A stretch of 64,000 nt of DNA from Chitinophagales bacterium (GCA_017303855.1 JAFLBL010000005.1:248001-312000); one strand, 5' to 3'; counted from the first letter of the stretch, positions 33,050-41,912 are shown. Translations and numbers: made by a program. The notes: a model not told the origin generated them from the sequence alone.

Positions 33050-33277
33050 ATGCAACCCCGTTATAAAGTATTAGTGACATCAGCCAGTTTACTGTTGTTT
33101 ATTTGTATTTATGTATTTGGCAATCAACCATCTGTAAAAGAAAATCCAAACACCCAACCGGCCGCTGCCTGCCAATCCGGCCAAACAACATGCCCGGGCA
33201 ACACAAATACGGTTAATGATGAACTGATGGTGGAAAATCTTTCCCGCCAGTTTATCTCCTTTCCTTTAGTTAATTAA
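33050..33277 (+). CDS. Small exported or membrane-anchored protein (75 aa)
   Basis: An N-terminal hydrophobic segment (residues 8-24) is followed by a short Asn/Gln/Pro-rich tail with a Cys pair (AACQSGQTTCPG). No family known. Last frame before the strong terminator at 33297, 56 bases after the previous gene; its place within the operon supports it. Confidence 0.5.
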   Translation: MQPRYKVLVTSASLLLFICIYVFGNQPSVKENPNTQPAAACQSGQTTCPGNTNTVNDELMVENLSRQFISFPLVN

Positions 33278-33296
33278 CTGAACGTCAACAAAATAG

Positions 33297-33326
33297 AAAA
33301 CCGGGTCTCGACCCGGTTTTTTTTTA
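33297..33326 (+). terminator. Rho-independent terminator closing the phosphate operon
   Basis: CCGGGT-CTCG-ACCCGG preceded by A and followed by nine T. A strong, symmetric element that ends the transcript begun at the DUF47 gene. Confidence 0.93.
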
Positions 33327-33415
33327 CCAGTTGTAACTTTTATACACCCCTGAACGTACCAGTTATAACAGCAGAACACCATAACCATTAATTTTACCAA
33401 TCACCCCGGCTGTTT

Positions 33416-33901
33416 ATGACCGAGAAAGAATATAATAACTGTGTGAATGAGTATGCGGATAACGTGTACCGCTTCATCCTGAAAAACCTCCGTCATGAGG
33501 AGGATGCCCGGGATGTGGTACAAACGGCTTTTGAAAAAATGTGGAGGAACCGGGAAGAAGTGGATGCACAGAAGAGCAAATCCTATTTATTTACGGTTGC
33601 CTATCACCAGATGATTGATCATATCCGCAAAGTAAAACGGATACAATTAAAGGAAGAATTCAGTGACACGGTAAAAGTTGAAAACCGGCCGGCCAATAAC
33701 CTGAAGAAAATTCTGGATGAAGCGCTGGCAAGGCTGAGTGAGACGCAACGATCCCTTGTTTTGTTAAAAGACTATGAGGGGTATAGTTATGATGAAATAG
33801 GACAGATCATGAACCTTAATCCCAGCCAGGTAAAAGTATACCTGCACAGGGCCAGGGTGCAATTGAAGGAGTACCTGGTGAAGATGGAGAACGTGATTTG
33901 A
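33416..33901 (+). CDS. ECF RNA polymerase sigma factor
   Basis: A 161-residue sigma-70 family protein with region 2 (VYRFILKNLRHEEDARDVVQ, KSYLFTVAYHQMIDHIRK) and region 4 (LSETQRSLVLLKDYEGYSY, NPSQVKVYLHRARVQLKEYL). It lacks region 3, as ECF factors do. Ninety-five bases before an anti-sigma-like membrane protein, so the pair should form a membrane-signalled regulon that may include the beta-barrel gene that follows. Confidence 0.94.
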   Translation: MTEKEYNNCVNEYADNVYRFILKNLRHEEDARDVVQTAFEKMWRNREEVDAQKSKSYLFTVAYHQMIDHIRKVKRIQLKEEFSDTVKVENRPANNLKKILDEALARLSETQRSLVLLKDYEGYSYDEIGQIMNLNPSQVKVYLHRARVQLKEYLVKMENVI

Positions 33902-33905
33902 AATG

Positions 33906-33984
33906 ATGTTGGTGAAAACACCAACATGAGGATTGTTGGTGAGAACACCAACAATTGAGGATTGTTGGTGAAAACACTAACAAT
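33906..33984. repeat. Three tandem stem-loops between sigma and anti-sigma genes
   Basis: Units of 26-30 bases, each a hairpin: TGTTGGTG-AAAA-CACCAACA (33907-33926), ATTGTTGGTG-AGAA-CACCAACAAT (33932-33955) and ATTGTTGGTG-AAAA-CACTAACAAT (33961-33984, one unpaired base). Stems and tetraloops are kept while ends differ. They fill the gap between the sigma stop and the ATG at 33997. Confidence 0.93.
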
Positions 33985-33996
33985 AAAACGAAACAA

Positions 33997-35106
33997 ATGA
34001 ACATCAACCGCCATAATTACGAAGAGTATTTTATCCTGTACATGGATAATGAACTGGATGCCGCCGGCAGACAGGAGGTGGAGGCGTTTGTGCGGCTGCA
34101 CCCCGACCTGAAAGAGGAACTGGAACTGCTGCAGCAGTTTAAATTAAGCCCTGACGAGCAGGTGGTGTATTCGGGGAAAGCTGAATTATTAAAAGGAGTG
34201 TCATCCGGACCGGTTACCCTGCAGAATTATGAAGAATACCTGCTCCTGTATATAGATAACGAGCTTTCCGCATCCGATACCGCAGCCGTAGAAAAATTCA
34301 TCAATGAAAACCTGGCGGTAAAAAAAGAACTGGACCTGCTGCAGTTTACACGGCTGCAACCTGAGCTCATCCCTTTTCCCGATAAACAATCATTATACAG
34401 AACCGGGGAAAAAGTAAGGGCTATGCCAGTTCGCTGGTGGAGAGCCGCGGCGGCCATATTAATAGTGGGAGCCGGTCTGACTACCGCCTACCTGCTCAAT
34501 TCAAATAAGACTTCAGTTGAAACGGCAAACGCGAAACCGGATACATCAGGGAAATCTATAAACAACCCGGCTGTAACCGTGACTGAATCCGGCATTGCCC
34601 GGACAGCACAGCCGGAAATAAAAGAACAACCCGTAGAGCAAACCGCTTTTCAACCAAATTCAGCCAATGACAAAAACGGAACAGCTCATTCAAAACAGCC
34701 CGGTAAAACAGATCATACGGTACCTGCACCGCAGGGGCAACAGGTAATGCAGCAGCCGGTAATGGCCACCACCACTGACAAACCCAGCAATAATCTGCCA
34801 CAACCTGTATACAATTCCAATTTCAATAACCAGGCACCGGATAAAGCCTTAGCACAACTGACCTCTAAAGATGATAAAAATGATCCTAAGCATTCCTTAA
34901 CAACTGACCTTGTAACAAACCCGGTAGCTGTTCCGTCAGACGATTATAAAACAGCCGCTCTTACAGAAACAGCAGATGGAAAGAAAAACAAACTCCGTGG
35001 CTTCTTCCGGAAAGTAACACGGACCTTTGAAAAAAGAACAAATATTGATCCGACCGACGAGGATGACCGGTTACTGGTTGGCGGATTGTCCATCAAACTG
35101 AAATAG
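33997..35106 (+). CDS. Anti-sigma-factor-like membrane protein with duplicated N-terminal module
   Basis: A 369-residue protein. Two similar modules open it: NYEEYFILYMDNELDA... (about residues 6-65) and NYEEYLLLYIDNELSA... (about 78-135). Each resembles the sigma-binding domain of Bacteroidota anti-sigma proteins and lacks the zinc HxxxCxxC. One membrane helix follows (about 148-168), then a long Gln/Pro/Asn/Thr-rich periplasmic linker and a basic C-terminal end (KKNKLRGFFRKVTRTFEK). ATG 33997 is chosen; an upstream ATG at 33955 falls within the stem-loops. It likely holds the ECF factor inactive. Confidence 0.82.
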   Translation: MNINRHNYEEYFILYMDNELDAAGRQEVEAFVRLHPDLKEELELLQQFKLSPDEQVVYSGKAELLKGVSSGPVTLQNYEEYLLLYIDNELSASDTAAVEKFINENLAVKKELDLLQFTRLQPELIPFPDKQSLYRTGEKVRAMPVRWWRAAAAILIVGAGLTTAYLLNSNKTSVETANAKPDTSGKSINNPAVTVTESGIARTAQPEIKEQPVEQTAFQPNSANDKNGTAHSKQPGKTDHTVPAPQGQQVMQQPVMATTTDKPSNNLPQPVYNSNFNNQAPDKALAQLTSKDDKNDPKHSLTTDLVTNPVAVPSDDYKTAALTETADGKKNKLRGFFRKVTRTFEKRTNIDPTDEDDRLLVGGLSIKLK

Positions 35107-35184
35107 TCCTTTACAACAAGACAAGTAAGTTACAGGATGCGCTTCTGAAGACGGACATTAACCAATCACAAAACATCATTTATT

Positions 35185-36009
35185 ATGAAAAGGATTTTTA
35201 CCTTATGTACAGCTTTATGCATGACCTTCGGCAGTTTTGCCCAGACAGACAGTACCGCCACCCCCAAACCGGAAGCCCAGGGTGATACAATCCGTATCGG
35301 CGGAATGGTCATCATCCGCAAAGGCGGAAAAAACACGGAAGTGGTGCATGACAAAGAGTATAAAATGCGGAACCGTAAAGGAGATAAACCGTCCAATCTG
35401 AGCACCAACTGGTGGATCCTGGATCTTGGTTTCTCCAACTATACGGATAACTCTTCCTATCCAAACGTACTCACGTCCGGCCTTACGAAAGACGACCTGG
35501 AAGCCCGTGCCGGCAAATCACGCAACGTAAACGTCTGGTTTTTTATGCAACGGCTCAACATCGCCAAACATGTACTGAACCTGAAATACGGACTGGGACT
35601 GGAGCTGAATAATTACCATTTCGACAATGATAAAATCGTATTTGCCAAAAATCCGACATTGATCACAGAAGGCAGCACTTCTTTTAAAAAAGTAAAACTG
35701 GCCGCCGACTACCTGACTGTACCCATGATGCTGAATGTCAATTTTACACCCCAGCGGAAAAAAGGATTTGGCATCAGCGCGGGCATAAGTGCCGGTTACC
35801 TGTACTCCGCCCGTTATAAAACAAAGGTTGATGGCGATGTAAAAAAGGTAAAAAATGATTTTGACCTCGAGCGTTTCAAACTGTCTTATATCGGGGAACT
35901 TTCCCTGGGCCCCGTTCGGTTATACGGCAGCTACGCGATGAACAATATGTGGCAGAAAGGACTGGACATGACACCTTATACACTGGGTTTCCGGTTCAGC
36001 AACTGGTAA
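35185..36009 (+). CDS. Outer-membrane beta-barrel protein
   Basis: A 274-residue exported protein with a signal peptide ending at SFAQTD. The mature part has alternating amphipathic strands (RNVNVWFFMQRLNIAKHVLN, AADYLTVPMMLNVNFTP, GISAGISAGYLYSAR) and ends in an aromatic residue (YTLGFRFSNW), as in porT-type or OmpW-like barrels. A KKGGKNTEVVHDKEYK-like basic stretch precedes the barrel. It follows the anti-sigma gene by 78 bases and may be its target. Specific function unknown. Confidence 0.8.
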   Translation: MKRIFTLCTALCMTFGSFAQTDSTATPKPEAQGDTIRIGGMVIIRKGGKNTEVVHDKEYKMRNRKGDKPSNLSTNWWILDLGFSNYTDNSSYPNVLTSGLTKDDLEARAGKSRNVNVWFFMQRLNIAKHVLNLKYGLGLELNNYHFDNDKIVFAKNPTLITEGSTSFKKVKLAADYLTVPMMLNVNFTPQRKKGFGISAGISAGYLYSARYKTKVDGDVKKVKNDFDLERFKLSYIGELSLGPVRLYGSYAMNNMWQKGLDMTPYTLGFRFSNW

Positions 36010-36029
36010 GATTTATTTTTCCCGGCAAG

Positions 36030-36083
36030 GCTGTTTAAAATGATCAGGCAGTATTCTTCTCCCGGTCATTTTAAACAGCTTTT
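36030..36083. terminator. Long inverted repeat, probable terminator after the beta-barrel gene
   Basis: GCTGTTTAAAATGA (36030-36043) and TCATTTTAAACAGC (36066-36079) are perfect 14-base arms around a 22-base loop, followed by TTTT. The rest of the 278-base gap to 36288 shows only the presumed promoter of the transpeptidase. Confidence 0.7.
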
Positions 36084-36287
36084 CGCATTAATAAAAGAGG
36101 GCTTCCCCGGAAAAATTTCCCCGTATTTATTCTAAATGGCCTGTTAAAACATATCCACACCCGATACTAAATAAATGTGGCACTCCGTTTGGAGTATTGG
36201 ACGGACCACATTTCAATAATTTAGCCATGAACAGGCTGCGCCCACCTCGCAGGTTACATCAGGCAGTACGGAAAACACTAACAGGAC

Positions 36288-36836
36288 ATGAAGCAGGTAT
36301 TTTTTTTACTTACTGTTTTTCTGGGCGGAAGTCTGACCGCTTCCAATCACTCGATCCGGGACAGGGCCTGGAAGCGATACAGTTCTTCACCAGTGGGTCA
36401 GATCAGCATTACCATAGACAAATCGGATTACGAGTTAAATGTATTTGACCGTGACGGCTGGTATGCCACTTACCCTGTAGTGTTTGGCAACAACAGCCTG
36501 GATGATAAAAAGATGGAAGGGGATAAAAACACCCCCGAAGGCAGTTTCCGGATCACCACAAAGAGAGTACATGAAAAATGGTGCCGGTTTCTGGCTATTG
36601 ACTATCCAACCAAAGAAAGCATTGAGAAATTCAACCGCCGTAAACAACGCGGAGAGATCCCGGCCGGGGCGCGCATAGGCGGAGGTATTGGCATACATGG
36701 TACCTGGCCGCATGAGGATTTTGTAGTAGACCGCTATAAAAACTGGACGCTGGGTTGTATTTCCATGAAAAACGACGACGTTACCGAGTTGTATGGCTAT
36801 GCCGGTGCCGGAACCATCGTAACCATCCGGAAATAA
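36288..36836 (+). CDS. L,D-transpeptidase (YkuD) family protein
   Basis: A 182-residue exported protein with an N-terminal signal peptide. The YkuD domain has the catalytic motif HGTWPHEDF... to NWTLGCISM with His and Cys, and the upstream NTPEGSFRITTK. Such enzymes cross-link peptidoglycan 3-3 or attach proteins to it in the periplasm. It converges with the hydrolase gene, with only 3 bases between them. Confidence 0.92.
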   Translation: MKQVFFLLTVFLGGSLTASNHSIRDRAWKRYSSSPVGQISITIDKSDYELNVFDRDGWYATYPVVFGNNSLDDKKMEGDKNTPEGSFRITTKRVHEKWCRFLAIDYPTKESIEKFNRRKQRGEIPAGARIGGGIGIHGTWPHEDFVVDRYKNWTLGCISMKNDDVTELYGYAGAGTIVTIRK

Positions 36837-36839
36837 TTT

Positions 36840-37820
36840 TCAGCGAAGCCCCTTAAGAAAAGCGGTCACTTCCTTTTCCCATAATTCTCCGTCATTATTG
36901 ACCAGGGATTCGTGCCAGGCATTGGGATACCCTGCTTTTGATTTTTCCGGACTGGCCAGGGCGTTATAAATTTCATCTACTTCTTCTCTTAACACATACG
37001 GATCTTTCTCCCCGTACTGCATCAGCACCGGGCAGTTTATTTTTTTGGCATAGCGGACGGCAGAATGACGGTATCCATTGTACCCCTGTTCGAGTCCGAT
37101 CCAGCCTGTAACAAGGAAAGCAAATGGTTGCTGCGGAAAACCGAGTACCCGCGCCCTTGCTTTCAGATGCGACTGCAGTGAAGAAAAAGGCATTTCCAGA
37201 ATTAGCGCGGCGGGTGTTAATGAATATTCCCCTACGGCTTTAGCCAGCACCACCGCCCCCATGGAAGCACCCCAAAGAATAATCGTTTTTTCGCCGCGTT
37301 GCTGAATATACGCATAGGCCAGTTTAACTTCCTCCGTTTCGCGCATACCCATAGTCGTGCTGTTTCCCGCACTGTTTCCATGTCCCCTGAAATCCACCAG
37401 GAAAACATTATACCCGAATTGCCTGAACGCCGCCGCTTCCGGCAGCATCAGTCCTTTGGAAGCCCCGACACCGTGAAAGAGAATGACGGTACCCCGCGCG
37501 GTACTGTCCGCCTGCGCATACCAGGCATCAATCACCGTTCCGTTTTGGGTTGTCAGTTGTACCGTATCGTATGCGTATGAAGGCTTATCTTTTATTGCAG
37601 GCCGCAGATAATGTGGCCCCGTGAAAAGTTTCCAGGTTTTGCTGAATATGTTCTTCCCGCTATGCGATGCATCAGCCGACTGACTGACGGTAAAATGGGT
37701 AAGCCTGTACGCGTATATGGATGCGCTGATATTGATCAGCACAAGCTGGAAGAGCAGGACCCAAAGCGTCCAGCGGAGCCAGGAGGGCAAACGACGTCTC
37801 TTCTTCTTTTTTTCATCCAT
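36840..37820 (-). CDS. Alpha/beta hydrolase with N-terminal membrane anchor
   Basis: A 326-residue protein with one N-terminal membrane helix (about 17-36) after a run of Lys/Arg. The serine-hydrolase fold shows the oxyanion region ILFHGVGASKG, the nucleophile elbow GASMGA, an acid in YGEKDPYV and the His in NAWHESLVNN. It resembles the BEM46/YhfR-like hydrolases. Substrate unknown. The facing active domain should be periplasmic. Confidence 0.87.
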   Translation of the reverse strand: MDEKKKKRRRLPSWLRWTLWVLLFQLVLINISASIYAYRLTHFTVSQSADASHSGKNIFSKTWKLFTGPHYLRPAIKDKPSYAYDTVQLTTQNGTVIDAWYAQADSTARGTVILFHGVGASKGLMLPEAAAFRQFGYNVFLVDFRGHGNSAGNSTTMGMRETEEVKLAYAYIQQRGEKTIILWGASMGAVVLAKAVGEYSLTPAALILEMPFSSLQSHLKARARVLGFPQQPFAFLVTGWIGLEQGYNGYRHSAVRYAKKINCPVLMQYGEKDPYVLREEVDEIYNALASPEKSKAGYPNAWHESLVNNDGELWEKEVTAFLKGLR

Positions 37821-37941
37821 AAGGTATTATTCCGGCAGTAGTGAACCGCTAAAATAATTTTTACCCCGCAGACATACTACTATTTTCCGCTTTATTTTTC
37901 AATACATTACCGGTACCACAATTGCAGCATGCAGGAAAGCG

Positions 37942-39867
37942 TCAGAGTTTACCCCGCCGGATTTCTTCCACTACCGCCGGATCCAGCAAAGTGGATGTAT
38001 CACCCAGGTTCTCCGTTTCGCCTTCCGCGATTTTCCGGAGTATCCGGCGCATGATTTTACCGCTTCTTGTTTTGGGCAAACCGGGTACAAACTGGATTTT
38101 ATCCGGCTTGGCAATGGGTCCGATCACACGGGTTACGGTTTGCAGGATATCCTGACGGGTGAGGTTTTCGTCGCCATGCACATGTTCAAAGATGACGTAA
38201 GCGTATACCCCTTGCCCTTTGATATCATGCGGATAACCCACCACCGCGCTTTCCACCACCCCTGCGTGCATGTTGATGGCATTTTCAACTTCGGCTGTGC
38301 CTAACCGGTGTCCGCTTACATTCAACACATCATCCACCCGTCCGGTAATCCGGTAATTGCCTACTTCGTCGCGGGAAGCACCGTCACCGGTAAAATATAA
38401 ATTGGGGTAGGTAGAGAAATAATTCAGCTTACACCGTTCATGATCCCCGTAGGTGGTGCGGATCGTGGATGGCCAGGGATGGCGGATACAAAGATTTCCG
38501 CTGACATTATTCCCCAGTATTTCAGTTCCATTTTCATCCACCAGCATCGGATCCACACCCGGTAATGGCAATGTGGCATAGGTCGGTTTTGCCGGCGTTA
38601 CGCCTGCCATATTGGAGATCAGGATACCGCCGGTTTCCGTCTGCCACCAGGTATCCACAATCGGGCATTTATTCTTCCCGATATTTTCATTGTACCATTG
38701 CCAGGCTTCCTGGTTGATGGGTTCGCCTACGGTACCGAGTACTTTCAAACTGTCCAGTTTGTGTCCGTGCACATGTCCGAGACCAAAACCCATCAGGGAG
38801 CGGATAGCCGTAGGAGCCGTATACAGTATATTGACTTTGTATTTATCTATGATATCCCAGAAACGACCGGCATCGGGCCAGGTGGGGATGCCTTCAAACA
38901 TCATTGTTGTGGCACCGGCGGCAAGGGGTCCGTATAAAATATAACTGTGACCGGTGATCCAGCCGATATCGGCCGTGCAGAAATGAATATCGCCGGGCTC
39001 ATATTGAAATACATTGACAAAAGAATAAGCCGTGTATACCATGTAGCCGGCACAACTGTGCACCACTCCTTTGGGCTTACCGGTAGAACCGGATGTATAC
39101 AATATAAACAAGGGATCTTCGGCATCCATTTCTTCAGCCGGGAATGACACTTTGCCTTCCTGTTCCACCTGGTGCTCCGCGTGTTCCATTTCATCTTCCC
39201 ACCACACATCACGCCCTTTGATCATGGAAACGGGCGTGCGGGTACGGGTATAAACAATTACTTTCTTTACGGTGCGGTTGCCGATCAATGCGTCATCAAT
39301 CACGCTTTTCAGGGGAATATCTTTATTTCCCCGGTAGGCTCCATCGCAGGTTACGATGTATTCCGCATTGGCATCATACAGACGATCGGCGATACTCTGT
39401 GCCGAGAAACCACCAAAGATCACACTATGGATAGCCCCGATCCGTGCACAACCCAGCACCGCATAGGCCAGCTCGGGAACCATGCCCATATAGATACATA
39501 CCCGGTCCCCTTTCTTCACCCCATTGTTCTTTAACACCTGGGCAAACTGACAAACTCGTTTATGCAGACGATTATAAGTAACCACCCGGGTTCTTTCTTC
39601 CGGATTATTCGGCTCCCAGATAATAGCGGGCTTATCCCCCATTTTCTCCAGGTGACGGTCAATACAATTCTCCGTGATATTCAGCTTCGCTCCTTTGAAC
39701 CATTCCACTTTGGGTTCAGTAAAATTCCAATCCAGTACTTTGTCCCATTTTTTCCGCCACTGAAAACCCTCTGCCACTCCACTCCAGAATCCTTCCGGAT
39801 CCTCTATACTTTTTTTATACGCGGCTTTGTACTGTTCTTCATTTTTGATCTGATAGGGATATGACAT
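37942..39867 (-). CDS. acs: Acetyl-coenzyme A synthetase
   Basis: A 641-residue AMP-forming enzyme that makes acetyl-CoA from acetate, CoA and ATP. Diagnostic segments: YTSGSTGKPKGVVHS, DIGWITGHSYILYGPL, DTWWQTETGG, and the C-terminal lysine loop LPKTRSGKIMRRIL whose Lys is the usual acetylation switch. Length as in other Acs. Transcribed away from a zinc-ribbon/HTH gene and facing a large acetate or propionate locus. Confidence 0.96.
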   Translation of the reverse strand: MSYPYQIKNEEQYKAAYKKSIEDPEGFWSGVAEGFQWRKKWDKVLDWNFTEPKVEWFKGAKLNITENCIDRHLEKMGDKPAIIWEPNNPEERTRVVTYNRLHKRVCQFAQVLKNNGVKKGDRVCIYMGMVPELAYAVLGCARIGAIHSVIFGGFSAQSIADRLYDANAEYIVTCDGAYRGNKDIPLKSVIDDALIGNRTVKKVIVYTRTRTPVSMIKGRDVWWEDEMEHAEHQVEQEGKVSFPAEEMDAEDPLFILYTSGSTGKPKGVVHSCAGYMVYTAYSFVNVFQYEPGDIHFCTADIGWITGHSYILYGPLAAGATTMMFEGIPTWPDAGRFWDIIDKYKVNILYTAPTAIRSLMGFGLGHVHGHKLDSLKVLGTVGEPINQEAWQWYNENIGKNKCPIVDTWWQTETGGILISNMAGVTPAKPTYATLPLPGVDPMLVDENGTEILGNNVSGNLCIRHPWPSTIRTTYGDHERCKLNYFSTYPNLYFTGDGASRDEVGNYRITGRVDDVLNVSGHRLGTAEVENAINMHAGVVESAVVGYPHDIKGQGVYAYVIFEHVHGDENLTRQDILQTVTRVIGPIAKPDKIQFVPGLPKTRSGKIMRRILRKIAEGETENLGDTSTLLDPAVVEEIRRGKL

Positions 39868-39929
39868 AGCAATCTGTTTTATGAGTCTAAAAGTAAAGAA
39901 AGATTAAAAACCCGTTTGCTTTTACTTGC

Positions 39930-39945
39930 TAAATAAGTATATTTA
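39930..39945. promoter_or_regulatory. TAAATA-AGTA-TATTTA inverted repeat in the acs divergent region
   Basis: A perfect 6-base inverted repeat in the 116-base gap between acs (reverse) and the zinc-ribbon gene (forward). A second weaker pair (AAGTAAA at about 39889 and TTTACTT at 39921) flanks it. A candidate operator for a divergent regulator. Confidence 0.35.
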
Positions 39946-39983
39946 TGCTAAACTGGTATAGTTGCCGGTTTTTTGGCCATTAT

Positions 39984-40412
39984 ATGAAACAGATTGCCTG
40001 CCCCAAATGCAAGAGTGAATCGCTTATAAAAAGCGGTATTGTCAAAGGAAGACAACGATTCCGCTGCAAGGAATGTCAGTATTTTTTTACCGTACTGAAG
40101 GATGGAAAAAATATTGACCCGTACTATGTCATCAAGGCCCTGCAGCTGTATATAGAAGGGGTTACATACCGGGAGATTGAACGTATCCTGGGCATCAGTC
40201 ATGTATCGGTAATGAACTGGGTCAAAAAGTACAATATCAAAGCCCCGGAAAATTATGAATACCGTCCTACTTATAAAGTGCTGAATCATACGGAGCTCAT
40301 AGAGTATTTCAGGGAAAAAGACAGCCTTAAAAGCAGTGGCTGCATGATTACCGAGCTGGGAGACAAATTCATGGTAATAAAATGGGAGCGTTTCCGGAAA
40401 AACGGGGTTTGA
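39984..40412 (+). CDS. Solitary IS1/InsA-like zinc-ribbon and HTH protein
   Basis: A 142-residue protein with a zinc ribbon at the N-terminus (CPKCKSESLIKSG... FRCKECQYFF) and a helix-turn-helix (GVTYREIERILGISHVSVMN), the layout of IS1 InsA or the N-terminus of IS1-like transposases. There is no DDE catalytic domain, no second frame and no terminal inverted repeats in the flanks, so this is not an active element. Start ATG 39984 (MKQIACPKC) is preferred to 39945. The place between acs and the porin suggests a domesticated regulator of this locus. Confidence 0.82.
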   Translation: MKQIACPKCKSESLIKSGIVKGRQRFRCKECQYFFTVLKDGKNIDPYYVIKALQLYIEGVTYREIERILGISHVSVMNWVKKYNIKAPENYEYRPTYKVLNHTELIEYFREKDSLKSSGCMITELGDKFMVIKWERFRKNGV

Positions 40413-40502
40413 AAACTATAGTAATTAGCAGCGATATACCTGTTGTTTGAACGGTGTTGGCGGTTTTATGAAATTGGCAGTGTTAAACACAAACGACCTG
40501 CC

Positions 40503-41894
40503 ATGCTTAAAAAAACGATTGTACTTGCACTCACCCTGTATTATACAGGAACATTACAGGCCCAGGGCAATGCCTCCCCGGGTGTGGATCATAGTTATAA
40601 ACCCATGACGTTAAAACTGGATGAGAAAGGCTCCAAGTTCATCCGGCTGATTACCTGGCACCAGATGTGGGTGTCACGTACCAGTAACAATCCAGGCACA
40701 CTCGATATTAACGGCAATGTTCAAAAAACGGCAACGGATATGTCTGTCCGCAGGTCACGCTTCCTGATTCAGGCCCAGGTTTCCCCGCGGTTTATGATCA
40801 TCAGTCACTGGGGTATCAACAACCAGAGTTTCCTCAACGGCGGGTCCGCCGGTACATTGGGTACCGGATCCAGTGCTTCAGGCCAGGGAGGCAAACGCCC
40901 GCAATTATATATACATGATGCCTGGACGGAGTTTGCAGTAAAGCCTGGCAAGCTGCACCTGGGTACCGGTCTGCATTACTGGAATGGGGTATCCCGGTTC
41001 AGCAGTCACAGTACCCTTAACTTCATGACACTCGATGCCCCCATCTTTAACTGGTATAATATTGAAACCACGGATCAGTTTGCCCGTCAGCTGGGTATCT
41101 ATGCCAAAGGGCAACTGGGCCGGCTGGATTACCGGTTACACCTCAACAAGCCCTTTGCGTTTGGTTCCGCCTTATCGGCCGTAAATACGCCCGCCGCGGT
41201 AAATGTGCTCAATGAGAACTGGAGTACCGGCGGCTATTTTAATTATATGTTCTGGGATAAGGAAAGCAATGTACTACCCTTCTTTGTAGGCACGTATCTG
41301 GGTACAAAACGGGTTTTAAATGTAGGTGCCGGCTGGTACAGTCATAAAGGCGCCACCGCCAGTAAGGCCAGCACAACAGCAGCCACCGTACAGCATACAC
41401 AACGGAACCTGGGACTGGATATATACATGGATATGCCGCTGAATAAAAAGAAAGGCACGGCACTCAATGCATATTCAGTATTTTACAATGCTGATTATGG
41501 AAACAATTACCTGCGTAACATTGGCATCCTCAATTTACATGGAAGTACACAACCCGTATCTTCCAATCCGGATGCCAGCTGGGCCGGCGGTGGCAATGCG
41601 CAACCGACTATTGGCACAGGTAATATATGGTATACCCAATTGGGTTACCTGTTGCCAAAGCTGAAAAACGGAACCGCCTTTATGCCATATGCCACGTACA
41701 CGTATAAAAAATTTGACCGCATCGGAAAAAGTTCCGGACAAGTGGACCTTGGCCTGAACTACCTGATCAATGGGCACAATGCCAAAATCACCTTGCAATA
41801 CAGCAGCCGGCCGGTTTACAAAACAGTAGCCGGTAATCCGTCACGCAACGGATCAAAAGGCGAAATGACTTTACAGACACAAATTTTTCTATAA
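40503..41894 (+). CDS. Outer-membrane porin of the acetate/propionate locus
   Basis: A 463-residue exported barrel (signal peptide ending LQAQG). Segments like RRSRFLIQAQVSPRFMIISH and DLGLNYLINGHNAKITLQYS are of the kind seen in Bacteroidota porins related to DcaP and phosphate porins. Residues GTGSSASGQGG form a flexible loop. It precedes an MFS symporter by 18 bases and thus may be its outer-membrane entry. ATG 40503 begins the signal; 40443 would add 20 non-signal residues. Confidence 0.83.
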   Translation: MLKKTIVLALTLYYTGTLQAQGNASPGVDHSYKPMTLKLDEKGSKFIRLITWHQMWVSRTSNNPGTLDINGNVQKTATDMSVRRSRFLIQAQVSPRFMIISHWGINNQSFLNGGSAGTLGTGSSASGQGGKRPQLYIHDAWTEFAVKPGKLHLGTGLHYWNGVSRFSSHSTLNFMTLDAPIFNWYNIETTDQFARQLGIYAKGQLGRLDYRLHLNKPFAFGSALSAVNTPAAVNVLNENWSTGGYFNYMFWDKESNVLPFFVGTYLGTKRVLNVGAGWYSHKGATASKASTTAATVQHTQRNLGLDIYMDMPLNKKKGTALNAYSVFYNADYGNNYLRNIGILNLHGSTQPVSSNPDASWAGGGNAQPTIGTGNIWYTQLGYLLPKLKNGTAFMPYATYTYKKFDRIGKSSGQVDLGLNYLINGHNAKITLQYSSRPVYKTVAGNPSRNGSKGEMTLQTQIFL

Positions 41895-41912
41895 TACCTA
41901 AAAACAACAAGC

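Noticed and set aside
33906..33984. CRISPR-like direct repeats
   Set aside because: Only three units, no spacers of constant length between them, and no cas genes in the window; they are stem-loops in tandem.
36197..36448. Forward reading frame of 83 residues before the transpeptidase
   Set aside because: It overlaps the transpeptidase start in another frame and the product is low-complexity, Arg/His-rich and unlike a protein.
39945..40412. Complete insertion sequence of the IS1 type
   Set aside because: Only the zinc-ribbon/HTH part is present; no catalytic frame, terminal inverted repeats or target duplication could be found around it.
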